Assembly (NCBI RefSeq): GCF_011009555.1
Contig: NZ_QXHD01000004.1
Span: forward strand, 710,869-774,868
Reading direction: 5' to 3'
DNA from: Adonisia turfae CCMR0081
GTDB taxonomy: Bacteria > Cyanobacteriota > Cyanobacteriia > Phormidesmidales > Phormidesmidaceae
DNA length: 64,000 nt
Of the stretch, positions 34,921 to 44,513 are shown one piece after another. Each line of letters starts with the position of its first letter. The stretch's first letter is position 1. Position numbers and translations under genes: made by a program. The notes under the pieces were generated by a model. It saw nothing but the letters and a program-made list of their open reading frames with translations. It was not told the DNA's origin and did no database searches.

Positions 34921-37692
34921 CTAATTTGCTCCCCATTTTGCAAGCATACCCTGGATTTGTTCTAGGGCATAGGGTTTACTAATATAGTCATCCATGCCAG
35001 CTGCAAAACAAGCCGCTTGGTCCTCCTGCCGGACATTAGCGGTTGCTGCAATAATCTTTGGGCGATCTTCACCCCATTTTTCAATGATTTGCTCAGTTGC
35101 TTCCAAGCCATCTATTTCAGGCATTTGAAGATCCATGAAAATAATGTCATAGTGCTGACGTTCTAAAGCCTCTAAAACTTCCAATCCATTAGCCGCTAGA
35201 TCACCCGAATAATCTAACTTCGCCAAAATCCGTAACACCACCATTTGATTTACAGGGTTATCCTCAGCTACTAGAATCCTGAGGGGCGGGCGGTTTCCAG
35301 AGCCATTGCCAGATACATGGGCCTCAGATAAAGAGTTAGCATCTTGGGAGAAAGGTTTCGCAGTGCTATCACAATTATTTTGTTGTTTTTCAGAATATTG
35401 TTGAGAGTTCTGTTGAGCTTTAACAAGGTCAGTTACAGCATTCCACAAGTTTGCATGCTTAATGGGTTTAGTTAACCAAGCATCGAATAGCTCTTCTTTA
35501 TCATGGGGTTTGCTAACAGCGCCCAACATAATACAAGGCAAGGGAAAATCAAGTTGAAGCGAGCGAATCTGCTGAACAAGTTCCAAGCCATCCATACCTG
35601 GCATCTGGACATCGATAATAGCTAAATCAAACTGTTGGCCTCGTTTTAGGCTGCCTAAAGCAGCTTGAGCCGATGGCACAGTGTCTGGTTTTAGTCCCCA
35701 TTGACTGCACTGTTCTGCCAGCACCGCACAACTCGCATGACTATCATCAACAATCAAAACACGGCATGCTTGCAGAACTGGAACTTGAGGGTTTAGATGC
35801 AGCTGTGATTGTGCGTCTGCTAATCGAGTTTGCATGGAGAAATAAAAGGTTGAACCTTGCCCCACATCACTGGCGACCCAAATTTCACCTCCCATTAAGG
35901 TTACTAAGCGTTTACAAATAGCCAGCCCTAGGCCAGTCCCCCCATATTTTCGGGTCGTAGAATTATCAACTTGAGAAAAGTCCTTAAAGAGTTTAGGAAT
36001 TCCATCGATCGGAATGCCAATACCGGTATCTTTAACGAAGAATTCCAGGATTATAGGAAATTCAGGTTGGATAGTTTCCAGTGTTTTTGAGTCTATTGTT
36101 TTTGAGTTTAGTGGTTCAGACTGCCTCAGTCTCACTGAAATCAGAACCTCTCCTTTCTCTGTAAACTTAATAGCATTACTAACTAAATTCATTAAAATTT
36201 GACGTAGCCGATTCAAATCACCTTGAATGCATAGGGGAACATCACTGGCAATTTGATATAACAAATCTAAATTTTTCTCTAAAGCTTCACTGGCAAAAAG
36301 ATCTAGAACATCTTCGATACAGTGCCTGAGTTCAAAGGAAGATTCTTCGAGAACCATGTAGCCTGATTCAATTTTAGAGAAGTCGAGAATATCGTTAATA
36401 ACGCCCAGTAAGCTATCACTACTATTCTGAATAATATCGACATACTCTTGCTGCTCAAAACTTAAATCAGTATTTAACAGTAAGCTCGTGGTACCAATGA
36501 CTCCATTCATCGGTGTTCGAATTTCGTGACTCATGTTGGCCAGAAATTGAGACTTAGCCTGGCTAGCGATTTCTGCTTTTTTCTTCTCTTCACGAATTGT
36601 CTCAAACTGGCTCTGAATTTGAGTGGACATTGCTTTAAAGTTTTGAGCTAAAGCCCCAACTTCATCATTTCCCTCAGGAAGTTCTCCCAAATACTGAAAA
36701 TGACCTATCGCCATCTCATTCATGGCATTTTTTAATTGTTTCAGACGAATAAGTAATGATTGGGCGCTACGAATCTGTAGCAAAGTGAAGGTAATCAGTA
36801 AAATAAAGACAATGGTAAATACTAAAACTGTTTGCAAACTAGAAATCTGCCGTTGGGACTGGAGCTGTTCGGTTGTCAAATCGAGTAAATCATTGACTTC
36901 CTGCTGGCTGTTAGAAATATTAGGGGCAATTCGATCAAATTGCAGAGAGGCTTCAGCCGTAGAAAGCTCCAACTCTAACGTACTGTACATTAGTTCAACA
37001 ACTAGCTCTCGATATTGTTGAACTTCATCCAACAAAAATGACTCGAAGGTGACAGGACCTATAAATTCAGACCTGATGATGGCTTGTTCCAGGTCTGTAA
37101 CTTGATTAACTAGCCGATCTGACAGACGCATATCTAGGGTGCTGATGAAGTCTCGCTCATAAAGTTGCATTCGAAAGAACTTGGAAATCAAAACCTGTTT
37201 ATCAGAAACATCGAGTTCTGCTTGAATGCGATCTTTAACCGTTTGGAGTTCAGTTAACGTTCCTGTGCCATCAGTAGCAGCAATACGAGACTGAATTTCT
37301 AAGGTTTGATTAACCGATTGCTCATACTTATCAACAATCACTAAAAACGTTTCAAGGGAATCGATAATCTTATCATGGTCATTCTCTTGACAAATTTCTA
37401 TCAAGTCATATGCAATCTGCCTTGTCCGATCAAGGTGATCCGTAAACTTAGAGGAGGCTGAAAGATCTTGAACCTGATTAACCTGGACCTCATCCAATCG
37501 AGCCATGAGCATTGATGATTCCATCTGATTCAAGTTCTCTTTAATCGAAAGAAGTTGCTCCTGTTTTTGAATTAGAGCATTATGTTGAGCCCGATCTTGA
37601 AAATCCAGAAATGCCAAAGTTGCAGTAGCTGCCAAGGCAACCACTGCAAAGGAAGAAAAGTTAGAGAGGAACTGCAGTCTTTTGCGAATCAT
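34921..37692 (-). CDS. membrane hybrid histidine kinase with two receiver domains
   Basis: 923 residues: membrane helix (about 13-30), a ~255-residue helical extracytoplasmic sensor, second helix (about 287-307), HAMP (about 310-360), HisKA with H-box [11 protein letters not shown] (about 388), HATPase_c ([32 protein letters not shown]), receiver 1 (VLIVDDSH ... [11 protein letters not shown]) and receiver 2 ([11 protein letters not shown] ... [12 protein letters not shown]). All phosphotransfer residues are present. No Hpt domain at the end, so a separate phosphotransfer protein is expected. The gene starts 24 bp after a YHS-domain lipoprotein on the same strand, which may feed the sensor. 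Confidence 0.94.
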   Translation of the reverse strand: MIRKRLQFLSNFSSFAVVALAATATLAFLDFQDRAQHNALIQKQEQLLSIKENLNQMESSMLMARLDEVQVNQVQDLSASSKFTDHLDRTRQIAYDLIEICQENDHDKIIDSLETFLVIVDKYEQSVNQTLEIQSRIAATDGTGTLTELQTVKDRIQAELDVSDKQVLISKFFRMQLYERDFISTLDMRLSDRLVNQVTDLEQAIIRSEFIGPVTFESFLLDEVQQYRELVVELMYSTLELELSTAEASLQFDRIAPNISNSQQEVNDLLDLTTEQLQSQRQISSLQTVLVFTIVFILLITFTLLQIRSAQSLLIRLKQLKNAMNEMAIGHFQYLGELPEGNDEVGALAQNFKAMSTQIQSQFETIREEKKKAEIASQAKSQFLANMSHEIRTPMNGVIGTTSLLLNTDLSFEQQEYVDIIQNSSDSLLGVINDILDFSKIESGYMVLEESSFELRHCIEDVLDLFASEALEKNLDLLYQIASDVPLCIQGDLNRLRQILMNLVSNAIKFTEKGEVLISVRLRQSEPLNSKTIDSKTLETIQPEFPIILEFFVKDTGIGIPIDGIPKLFKDFSQVDNSTTRKYGGTGLGLAICKRLVTLMGGEIWVASDVGQGSTFYFSMQTRLADAQSQLHLNPQVPVLQACRVLIVDDSHASCAVLAEQCSQWGLKPDTVPSAQAALGSLKRGQQFDLAIIDVQMPGMDGLELVQQIRSLQLDFPLPCIMLGAVSKPHDKEELFDAWLTKPIKHANLWNAVTDLVKAQQNSQQYSEKQQNNCDSTAKPFSQDANSLSEAHVSGNGSGNRPPLRILVAEDNPVNQMVVLRILAKLDYSGDLAANGLEVLEALERQHYDIIFMDLQMPEIDGLEATEQIIEKWGEDRPKIIAATANVRQEDQAACFAAGMDDYISKPYALEQIQGMLAKWGAN

Positions 37693-37716
37693 AAAACCGA
37701 GCCGACTAGGTTTGGT

Positions 37717-38373
37717 TTAAAGCTCCTCTGGAGATTTAAACTGAATAGTGGGCCAGTTAGCAGCAACTTTCTGAAGGTTACCCGTACTATCTAGTAAGAA
37801 CTTCTGCTGCACATCCTCATTGAGGAAAACATATAAGCGAGACTTAATCACAGACCACACTTGCGGATCACCATCAAACTTCTTTCGCAGGACAATACCA
37901 AACGTGCAGTAACCGCCATTGGCAGGCGCATATTTTTCAGGTTCACGGCTAAATAGATCTCGATTCTCAGCAGTTGCAAAGTACCAGGTTGCATCATGCC
38001 AGACGAGGCTGTAACTATCCTGGCCTTTTACTGGCCCACTTTCCGTAAAGTAAGAAACTGGATCATAGCCCCGCAAAGCAATGCCCTTCTCATCCAGGTT
38101 CATATGAACCAGATTATGCGCAGCTTGAACTAGCCCAGTTTGAGGAGCAGCCTCAGGTTGAGAGGCGGTTTCAGTTTGAGAGGTGGCCTCAGGTTGAGAG
38201 GTGGCCTCAGGTTGAGGGTCAGCCTCAGGTTGAGGGGCAATCTCCTGGAAGGTGGACGTATCGGACACCCTAGCATCAGGTCTGCAGCTACTTATACCAA
38301 TTACCAACATCCCCACCCCTAAAAGAGCTGGAATGGATGAGGTGATAACGTTGACGGCTTGTTTTCTAATCAT
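37717..38373 (-). CDS. YHS-domain lipoprotein upstream of the hybrid kinase
   Basis: 218 residues. Signal with lipobox ISSC, then a low-complexity linker of Pro-Glu-Ala units (QPEA/SQPEAT repeated), then a YHS domain: ALRGYDPVSYF ... DATWYFATAENRDLFSREPEKYAPANGGYC. YHS domains often accompany metal enzymes or transporters. The family of exported YHS proteins is common, but pairing with a hybrid kinase 24 bp downstream is suggestive of a ligand-binding accessory to that sensor (inference). Confidence 0.85.
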   Translation of the reverse strand: MIRKQAVNVITSSIPALLGVGMLVIGISSCRPDARVSDTSTFQEIAPQPEADPQPEATSQPEATSQTETASQPEAAPQTGLVQAAHNLVHMNLDEKGIALRGYDPVSYFTESGPVKGQDSYSLVWHDATWYFATAENRDLFSREPEKYAPANGGYCTFGIVLRKKFDGDPQVWSVIKSRLYVFLNEDVQQKFLLDSTGNLQKVAANWPTIQFKSPEEL

Positions 38374-38860
38374 AAAGAGTCCTGCACGCTAGCTTTTGAT
38401 CGTTGCTCATTCGAGAAGTAGCGAGAATATGATTTTCCTAACTGCATACTCCAGTTTAGCCGTTGGATTGGGCAAATAACCTTTGAGCAGGCTACTACGC
38501 TACGCAAATGTGCTGAGCGCGGATTGGCATACGTTAGACCAAATGCTGCATAGATCTATCAACCGAGATAAAGTGTACCCCTCCTTTATACAGAGCTATA
38601 TGCTGTAAATCAGCAATACAGTAACGAGCTTATTCTTATATTGAGACTCCGATAAAGTAATCGTTTAGAGCGCACATCTTCTGCTGTGGATTCGTAGATG
38701 AAATCACCCACACTTATGAAGTTTTGAGAAGCCAAGATAGTGACAAGGAAGCAGGGGGTGGAGTTTATTCAATGGGATTGAGACTTCCCCTATATCGGGA
38801 CTGAAGGGCTCAGGCTGTCCACTTACCTCAGCTAGCAAAATATTTTGTTGTTTTGCAAGA
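38374..38860. other. intergenic region without recognised features
   Basis: About 490 bp. No open frame with family features, no clear terminator or promoter pair. It must contain the promoter of the YHS/kinase operon at its left end and the transcript end of the polyferredoxin gene at its right. Confidence 0.4.
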
Positions 38861-41428
38861 CTAATCAACGCAAACGATAAGTTTATACAGGATGGCTGTT
38901 ATGCCTATAGTAAAGCCATGAAGAGGCAGTATCTTTAACCAAGGTTGTCGGGCGATACGCTGGGTGAGTACTATGCTCAGTAACGCTCCAAATATTAGGC
39001 TAACGCCTTGCAAAAAAGCAATTACAGCTGGATGTGCTACGACTACAGGCCCAGTGCTTGCCAAGCCAAAACTGGCTAAGGAAACGGGGATAATACGCCC
39101 TGCCTCAGTTAGGCCAAGAGAAAGATAATGGGCCAGACTGCCCAATAGAACGATGGGTAGCCAGCCATAGGCAACTTGAATAAACGGGCGGGCTTTCAGG
39201 CGAGGTTGAATGAGATGGGTGAGTTTATGAGTGGCCCAGGCCATGGGCCATGGAGCAAAGAGCAGCAGGGTGGTTGCGATCGCATGTCCCCCAAATCCCT
39301 CAACCCGATGCGCCACGCCTAACAGCTCTGCCACTGCCGGTAGCCGATGCACAAAAACCGCTCCCCACAGCAATAACAGCAGTGCCACCTCATGGTGCGC
39401 AGGCGTGTGCGTGGTCCATAACTCAATGCCAGGGGGGCGTAGATTAAACTCCACCGACCGATGGGGACATGCTTTTAGACAGGTCATACACAGCACACAG
39501 TTTCGATTATCCACTAGCTGAGCTGGATGAGAATAGACTGGACAGCCACCAGTCTCTTGCCCTTCTCCTTTAGCTGGTCCACCTTTGTAACATTGATAGG
39601 TGCTACAGGTGGCTGAACAAATACCTGTTTGCCCCCGCAATTCTGTCATAGAGAGTTTCGCAAATAGTCCGTTCATGCCACCAATGGGGCACAGGTAACG
39701 GCACCAAAAACGCCGCTCAAAGAGTGCGGAACAAATCATGGCCCCAGCCGTGATAATCAGCAATAGCCAGGCAGAGAGATAGGCCGTGTTTTCTAAATTC
39801 CATAGTTCTTCCCAGATCAAAATGGCGGCAAAGCCTGCATATAAAATCCAGCCTCCCCAGCGCTCTGCCCACTGCCTTGGCCATTCCCCAAGCTGTCTGG
39901 GCCATAGCCATAGAGAGAGTTTTTGAGTAATTTCTCCATAGATCATAAAGGGGCAAACAGCACACCAAAGACGACCCACAAAAGGAAATAACAACAAAAT
40001 TAATGGCCACCACCAGGCCCAAAAGAAATTCAGGGCAATATTGGCATCACGGGTTTGGGGACCGAAGAATAATAAAGCGACCACTAACCCATAGAACCAG
40101 CTGGTAAAACCAAAATTGATGCGATCAGGCCACCAGGGACTACGTAGGAACTGCCGTAATTTTGGATAAGCGTTGAGTAAATTCAGACGAAATCGATTGG
40201 GTTGTTCACTGGCGGACCAAAAGACTTCTTCATTCAGGCGAGGAGCACATTCTGCCTGTTCAATGGCCCGTTGCACTAGGCTATCTAGTTCCTTGAGATT
40301 GCTAGGGAAATCATAGCTTTGTAAACGACGCAATGCTTCGGGGGTCAGCCTAGGCTTACGGATTCCGCGTTTTCGACAGTAGAGCTGAATGTAGTAGTTG
40401 ATTTGGGCTTCTATGTCGGCTTTTCTCACCCGGAGGGGAGGGACTTTCACCTGTTGAGGAGACAGGTTTGCAAAGGGTGTGAGACTCTTTTCTGAGATCA
40501 TCATGATCCAGGCAGCACTCTCCTTGACTGCTGATGGTGCATTGCCTGGCTGAGTAGTGGGTTGATACTGGCCTGTTTTGATCAATCTCAGAATAGCGGG
40601 GCGTAGTTCAGGATCTAGATCCTGAATGTTGTTCAGCAATAGGGTGCCCTGGTCTAACCAGTCCAACAGTCCTGGACGACTCTCGCCTTTACCAAATAGC
40701 TCAATGGCCCGCAAGGTTTTGCAATTCACCTTAATCATGGGTTCTTGTTTGTAGTGAGACCCAAAATGGATTAGGGCAGCCAGGTTATCTTTTTCTAATC
40801 CTGGCTCACCAAAAATAAGCACTGGGTCGCGCCGTCCGTGGTCATCGGCCATCACACTTGCTGCTGTACGCACGGATTGCCGTAGACGTTGGGCATAGCG
40901 ACTAGCGCCGACCACGCCCCGGCTGACCTTGGGTACTAAGTAGGGGCGTAGTTCTTGTTGGCGCTCTTGTTCGTAAAGTAGCTGGGCAGACAGCTGTTCA
41001 ACTTCTTCAGCCAATAGTTCGGAGAGCTGTTGGCTGAGACTTGGATGTTCGGAGGCGATCTGCCTTAGTTTGTCAGCAGATAGCTGCCACAGCTCACAAT
41101 CTTCGAGGGTAATGATGGTGTAATCGGTGGGCTGCTCTAGCAGGATTTCTTGTAAGTGTAAAACTACCCCCGGCAACAGCTCTACAATCTGGGCCATAGA
41201 CGTCCGCTGGCTACGGTAGCGTTCTAAATGACCGGCTTTCAGAATATAGAGGGCATCGGCTTGGGTATCTTCGAGAATAAGACGACGGTTGGCTTGGATA
41301 GAGAGCGGGGTTAGGTTGGTTGCGATCGCAACCAAGACCTCCTCTGGCAATACCTTGAGGCATGTGGCCTGCCGCAGCCAGTTAACCCGCGTTGCCACCT
41401 CAGCCATCTCAGTCGCATACTCCGCCAT
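38861..41428 (-). CDS. fusion: cyclic-nucleotide-binding domain + degenerate NtrC-type AAA+ + membrane polyferredoxin
   Basis: About 855 residues from ATG 41428 (MAEYATEM); 41473 would add 15. Order: Crp-like CNMP-binding domain (about 25-145), linker helix, an AAA+ domain of sigma54-activator type (about 170-400), then a NapH/NosR-like membrane module (about 430-855) with WCAVCPF, WCRYLCPIGG and a ferredoxin motif CVLCMTCLKACP, plus further helices. The AAA+ is broken: Walker A reads GEPGLEKD, the GAFTGA loop is missing (ELFGKGESRPGLLD), and Walker B reads GTLLLNNI instead of GTLFLDEI. The sensor-2-like pieces PPLRVRKADIEAQ and YDFPSNLKEL remain. Cyanobacteria lack sigma54, so a non-transcriptional role is likely: a nucleotide-gated or scaffolded membrane electron carrier. 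Confidence 0.88.
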   Translation of the reverse strand: MAEYATEMAEVATRVNWLRQATCLKVLPEEVLVAIATNLTPLSIQANRRLILEDTQADALYILKAGHLERYRSQRTSMAQIVELLPGVVLHLQEILLEQPTDYTIITLEDCELWQLSADKLRQIASEHPSLSQQLSELLAEEVEQLSAQLLYEQERQQELRPYLVPKVSRGVVGASRYAQRLRQSVRTAASVMADDHGRRDPVLIFGEPGLEKDNLAALIHFGSHYKQEPMIKVNCKTLRAIELFGKGESRPGLLDWLDQGTLLLNNIQDLDPELRPAILRLIKTGQYQPTTQPGNAPSAVKESAAWIMMISEKSLTPFANLSPQQVKVPPLRVRKADIEAQINYYIQLYCRKRGIRKPRLTPEALRRLQSYDFPSNLKELDSLVQRAIEQAECAPRLNEEVFWSASEQPNRFRLNLLNAYPKLRQFLRSPWWPDRINFGFTSWFYGLVVALLFFGPQTRDANIALNFFWAWWWPLILLLFPFVGRLWCAVCPFMIYGEITQKLSLWLWPRQLGEWPRQWAERWGGWILYAGFAAILIWEELWNLENTAYLSAWLLLIITAGAMICSALFERRFWCRYLCPIGGMNGLFAKLSMTELRGQTGICSATCSTYQCYKGGPAKGEGQETGGCPVYSHPAQLVDNRNCVLCMTCLKACPHRSVEFNLRPPGIELWTTHTPAHHEVALLLLLWGAVFVHRLPAVAELLGVAHRVEGFGGHAIATTLLLFAPWPMAWATHKLTHLIQPRLKARPFIQVAYGWLPIVLLGSLAHYLSLGLTEAGRIIPVSLASFGLASTGPVVVAHPAVIAFLQGVSLIFGALLSIVLTQRIARQPWLKILPLHGFTIGITAILYKLIVCVD

Positions 41429-41774
41429 GATTGATGCACCCTGACTATTCAGATGGTTTGGATGATGACACAATCACCCGCCACACCACAAATAGTAAAA
41501 AACTTAGATAAGTAATCGTAAATACCCAGTTCTGCCAACTATCGCCTGCTTGAATAACGTCTATATCTATCATATTTATTTACTTATAAGCCAATGGTGT
41601 AAGCGGGAATTATCATATGACCTTTGGGTATCGATTAGCATACAAAACAGGGTAGATACAGAGAAAAGGCTGACAGTTGACTCCGCAAAAGTGTCTTTGT
41701 CGCAACAAAACTCTCCATTTATCGCACTGTTGAACCATGGTTCTCTTGTGATTGACTGCTATTAACCTGTTAGC

Positions 41775-41992
41775 GTGGCTCAACAGCAGCCTCACATACG
41801 CGACGAGATTTATGTTGTAGCTTCGGCACGGGTGAGTTTATCAACGACCCATCTCGCCATCGAGTTGAGCCAGGAGAGGTTTTATTCGTACTAGCCGGTA
41901 GGAAGCATCGAGTTGAGATTTTTTCAGAAGACTTTGGTAAATGGGTATTTTTCCATGGCCCTGGAGGTGTTGAAAGACCATTGGTTGAGTAG
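41775..41992 (+). pseudogene. cupin-domain protein remnant, frameshifted
   Basis: Reading from about 41775 gives QPHIRDEIYVVASA; about base 41830 the frame changes, after which GEFINDPSRHRVEPGEVLFV, AGRKHRVEIFSEDFGKWVFFHGP follow to a TAG at 41990-41992. Together this is most of a small cupin (metal-binding HIRDEIY, EPGEVLFV, KHR). The N-terminal ~30 residues and a start are missing, so it is non-functional. Confidence 0.7.
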
Positions 41993-42001
41993 TCGAGTTG
42001 T

Positions 42002-42033
42002 TGCCAACTAGTGCAGTTCAGCACTAGTTGGCA
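42002..42033. repeat. perfect 13-bp hairpin
   Basis: TGCCAACTAGTGC (42002-42014) and GCACTAGTTGGCA (42021-42033) around AGTTCA, just after the cupin remnant. No T-run follows, so function is unclear. Confidence 0.8.
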
Positions 42034-42200
42034 TCCTCCAATAGATAGTGCGATTTTGCTAACCAAGTCGAATTGATTTCTATAAGCTATAAGTGAGGAT
42101 CTGCTCAAAAAGTTTCGGTAAACCGTACGGTAACGAACGATAAACGATTGAAGTAGTCGCTAGGATCAATTAACCCGGCCCCATTGACAGGCTGTTCATT

Positions 42201-42392
42201 ATGCTGAGCAAAAACCTAAAACCTACTGATAATCAAGACGCATGGCTACAAAAGCCCCTTAAAACGCTTAACCGTCGCACATTACAAGTCTCCCATCCCC
42301 ACTGGAGTGATAGTGAGCTAAATCAAGCTATTTTGATGCTTGATCTTAAGCAAGACAACCCTTATGGCGATTTGGGTGTAATTCTGACATAA
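42201..42392 (+). CDS. uncertain 63-residue ORF
   Basis: Hydrophilic, no recognised motif (DAWLQKPLKTLNRRT, NQAILMLDLKQDN). No clear ribosome site. It lies between the cupin remnant and the RRM gene; it may be a real small gene or chance. Confidence 0.3.
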   Translation: MLSKNLKPTDNQDAWLQKPLKTLNRRTLQVSHPHWSDSELNQAILMLDLKQDNPYGDLGVILT

Positions 42393-42632
42393 ATTTGCCG
42401 GTCTAGCGCAAAATCACTCCTGAGGAAATCTATAGGCCTGGATGTAAAAGATTTTTTATCAAGCCTTCCTCACAAGTCGTCCAGGCAACGATTCTGGCCC
42501 GAATTTCTGTGTTAAGGTGACCCTGGATGAGCAGTCAACTGCGGCTAGTCAGTTCGTCTATACCTATCTGGGTGCCAGCTGTCTAAGTGTTACTCTCGTC
42601 AGTTTTTCATCTTAATTGTTTGGAGAAGGTCC

Positions 42633-42893
42633 ATGTCCATTTATGTAGGGAATATCGCCTACACGGTTTCGCAGGAAGATATTCAGGAAGTATTCGCAGA
42701 TTACGGTACCGTTAAGCGAGTAACTGTTCCTATGGATCGCGAAACCGGTCGTCCTCGCGGATTTGCATTTGTAGAAATGTCTGCGGATGCCGAAGAAGAC
42801 GCTGCTATCGAGGCCCTTGATGGAGCTGAATGGCTCGGTCGTGAGATTCGTGTCAATAAAGCACGCCCTCGGGAGGAAAGACCAAAGCGCTAA
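42633..42893 (+). CDS. RNA-binding protein with single RRM domain
   Basis: 86 residues, RNP2 IYVGNI and RNP1 RGFAFVEM, followed by a short basic tail (ARPREERPKR). Cyanobacterial Rbp proteins bind mRNAs and are often cold- or light-responsive; this one lacks the Gly-rich tail of the cold-inducible class. Ribosome site GGAGAAGG is 8 bp before the ATG. A long leader (from ~42393) could carry post-transcriptional control. A hairpin follows. Confidence 0.95.
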   Translation: MSIYVGNIAYTVSQEDIQEVFADYGTVKRVTVPMDRETGRPRGFAFVEMSADAEEDAAIEALDGAEWLGREIRVNKARPREERPKR

Positions 42894-42926
42894 CCCTGGC
42901 CCATTCTATTTAATTCAAGGTTTATC

Positions 42927-42963
42927 AGAAGTGCCACATTTCTGTTACAAATGTGGCACTTCT
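42927..42963 (+). terminator. hairpin terminator after the RRM gene
   Basis: 15-bp perfect stem (AGAAGTGCCACATTT with its complement) around CTGTTAC. The downstream T-run is short, so efficiency is uncertain; it may serve the convergent DUF2839 gene as well. Confidence 0.7.
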
Positions 42964-42973
42964 TGGTGTGGCT

Positions 42974-43156
42974 TTATTGCCAAAAATACGTACCCAAAAA
43001 TACTGCGGCTGTTCCTCCAAAAAGTACCGCCCAAATCAACCATTCTGTTGGAGTAATGCGTTTAGGATCAAACTTAAACCGATTGGTTTGGGGCCGTTTT
43101 TGAGGTACTTTTCCATATTTAGGATCTTGTTCTTTTCTGCGTTTGGCTTCTCCCAT
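42974..43156 (-). CDS. DUF2839-family small membrane protein
   Basis: 60 residues: basic N-terminus MGEAKRRKEQDPKYGK, then one C-terminal membrane helix (TEWLIWAVLFGGTAAVFLGTYF). The GEAKRRK start is characteristic of this cyanobacterial family. Function unknown. Starts 15 bp after the Spx/ArsC-like gene, so co-transcribed. Confidence 0.85.
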   Translation of the reverse strand: MGEAKRRKEQDPKYGKVPQKRPQTNRFKFDPKRITPTEWLIWAVLFGGTAAVFLGTYFWQ

Positions 43157-43171
43157 GGGGTACTCCCTTTG

Positions 43172-43525
43172 TTAAATTAGCTTTGCCTGTAACTCGCCTT
43201 CTTTTACCCGGAAGCCTACTAATACAGCCTGATCATCTTTGACAAATAGAGGCCGCTTGAGAAGCATGGCGTCTTCCGTAAAGGCGTCTATCCACTGAGC
43301 ATCACTCCAGGTTTTCTTTTCTTCTCCTAAGGCGCGATAAGACATGCCGGATGTATTACGCATCGGCTTAGCAGTTAGTGTCGTCACCCAGTCGGTAATT
43401 TGCTCACGACCAGGGGGATGCTCTTTAGTATTGATAAACTCATAGTCAACACCGTTAGCATCGAGCCATGTCAAGGCTTTTTTACAGGTGCCGCAGTTGG
43501 GAATGCCGTAAACCTGGAGCGCCAT
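43172..43525 (-). CDS. Spx/MgsR-type ArsC-like protein
   Basis: 117 residues with the thioredoxin-like fold of ArsC: VYGIPNCGTCKKALTWLD (CxxC redox pair), MRNTSGMSYRALG, LLKRPLFV. In ArsC a single Cys and a specific Arg triad define arsenate reductase; the CxxC pattern here fits the Spx/MgsR or YffB group instead. Likely a thiol-based redox protein rather than an arsenate reductase. Confidence 0.85.
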   Translation of the reverse strand: MALQVYGIPNCGTCKKALTWLDANGVDYEFINTKEHPPGREQITDWVTTLTAKPMRNTSGMSYRALGEEKKTWSDAQWIDAFTEDAMLLKRPLFVKDDQAVLVGFRVKEGELQAKLI

Positions 43526-43586
43526 AGTTACTTCAGTTCTGTGATTTGCTTACGGATGTTAGCATTTTCCAATTCAGGTGTTGACC

Positions 43587-44258
43587 ATGGGTTTTAGATT
43601 AATTATTGGTAATAAAAACTATTCTTCCTGGTCTTTACGGGCCTGGCTATTTTTGACTGAAAGTGGTCTGGCGTTTGAAGAGGTTCGCCTGCCGCTGTTT
43701 ACAGAAGCCTGGCAGCAAATTAGTCAATACAGTCCGGCAAGACGGGTACCGGTACTGATGGATGGAGCAATTGCGGTTTGGGACAGTAGTGCCATCTATG
43801 GCTATGTGCGATCTCAACATCCCAGGGCCATTGGTTGGCCCACAGACCAAAAGGCCCAGGCCATCGCTCGCTCCATTGCGGCTGAAATGCACAGCGGTTT
43901 TTTCGGTATTCGAGAACAGCTGCCGCAAAACGTTCGTGCGCGGGTGCCTGTGGAGCGCGCCAATCTACAGACATCCACCCAACAGGAAATCAGTCGCGTT
44001 GAGCAAATGTGGACCCAAGCCTATGACACCTATGGTGGACCCTGGCTATTTGGCGATTTTTCCATCGCAGATGTGGTCTATGCCCCTGTGGCCCTCAGAT
44101 TCGTCACCTATGAAATCCAGCTAATGCCTACGGCCAGGGCGTTTGTAGATGCAGTAAAGGCATTGCCCTCTATCCAAGCTTGGGCGAAGGCATCTGCTGC
44201 AGAATCAGAAGCAATAAGCTTTATTGATCAACTACACATTGCTGACGATAGTGAATAA
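43587..44258 (+). CDS. glutathione S-transferase family protein
   Basis: 223 residues from ATG 43587 (MGFRLIIGNKNYSSWS). N-domain with IIGNKNYSSWSLRAWLFL (Ser-active-site type), VWDSSAIYGYV (glutathione site), helical C-domain with FGDFSIADVVYAPVALR. A second, unrelated GST of the window besides that at 31964. Divergent from the Spx-like gene, ~60 bp between starts. Confidence 0.9.
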   Translation: MGFRLIIGNKNYSSWSLRAWLFLTESGLAFEEVRLPLFTEAWQQISQYSPARRVPVLMDGAIAVWDSSAIYGYVRSQHPRAIGWPTDQKAQAIARSIAAEMHSGFFGIREQLPQNVRARVPVERANLQTSTQQEISRVEQMWTQAYDTYGGPWLFGDFSIADVVYAPVALRFVTYEIQLMPTARAFVDAVKALPSIQAWAKASAAESEAISFIDQLHIADDSE

Positions 44259-44513
44259 ACTAGGGTCATACCTGATGTGCCTTTTGCACAGCTATATAAG
44301 GTAGAGTGATTATTCTTTACAGAATCACAATCTTTGCTGTAGATCCGTTGCATTATTGAGGCGGTAAGCTACGATTAGGAAATTCGTTAGATTGCTGGGG
44401 CATGAATAAGCTCATGGCTACTTTTATGAAGTGAGTCTAGTTGATTCGTATCGTTCCAGCAACGGCATTGTCCATTTAGTCCTGTCGCGTTCTAAGTAAA
44501 GAGGGAAAGACTT

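Larger units (their letters stand above)
41429..42200. other. gene-poor region with a broken cupin
   Basis: Apart from the cupin remnant and a hairpin (separate entries) I see no gene. Short ORFs on both strands here (for example around 41550-41800) lack family features and overlap the remnant in wrong frames. Confidence 0.4.

Noticed and set aside
38861..41428. Annotation as a working sigma54-dependent transcription activator
   Set aside because: GAFTGA loop, Walker residues and an HTH are absent, and cyanobacteria do not have sigma54.
41770..42108. 112-residue minus-strand ORF
   Set aside because: It is the antisense of the cupin remnant, whose plus-strand reading shows real family motifs.
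43172..43525. Arsenate reductase ArsC
   Set aside because: CxxC motif and sequence fit the Spx/MgsR group; no arsenic genes are nearby.
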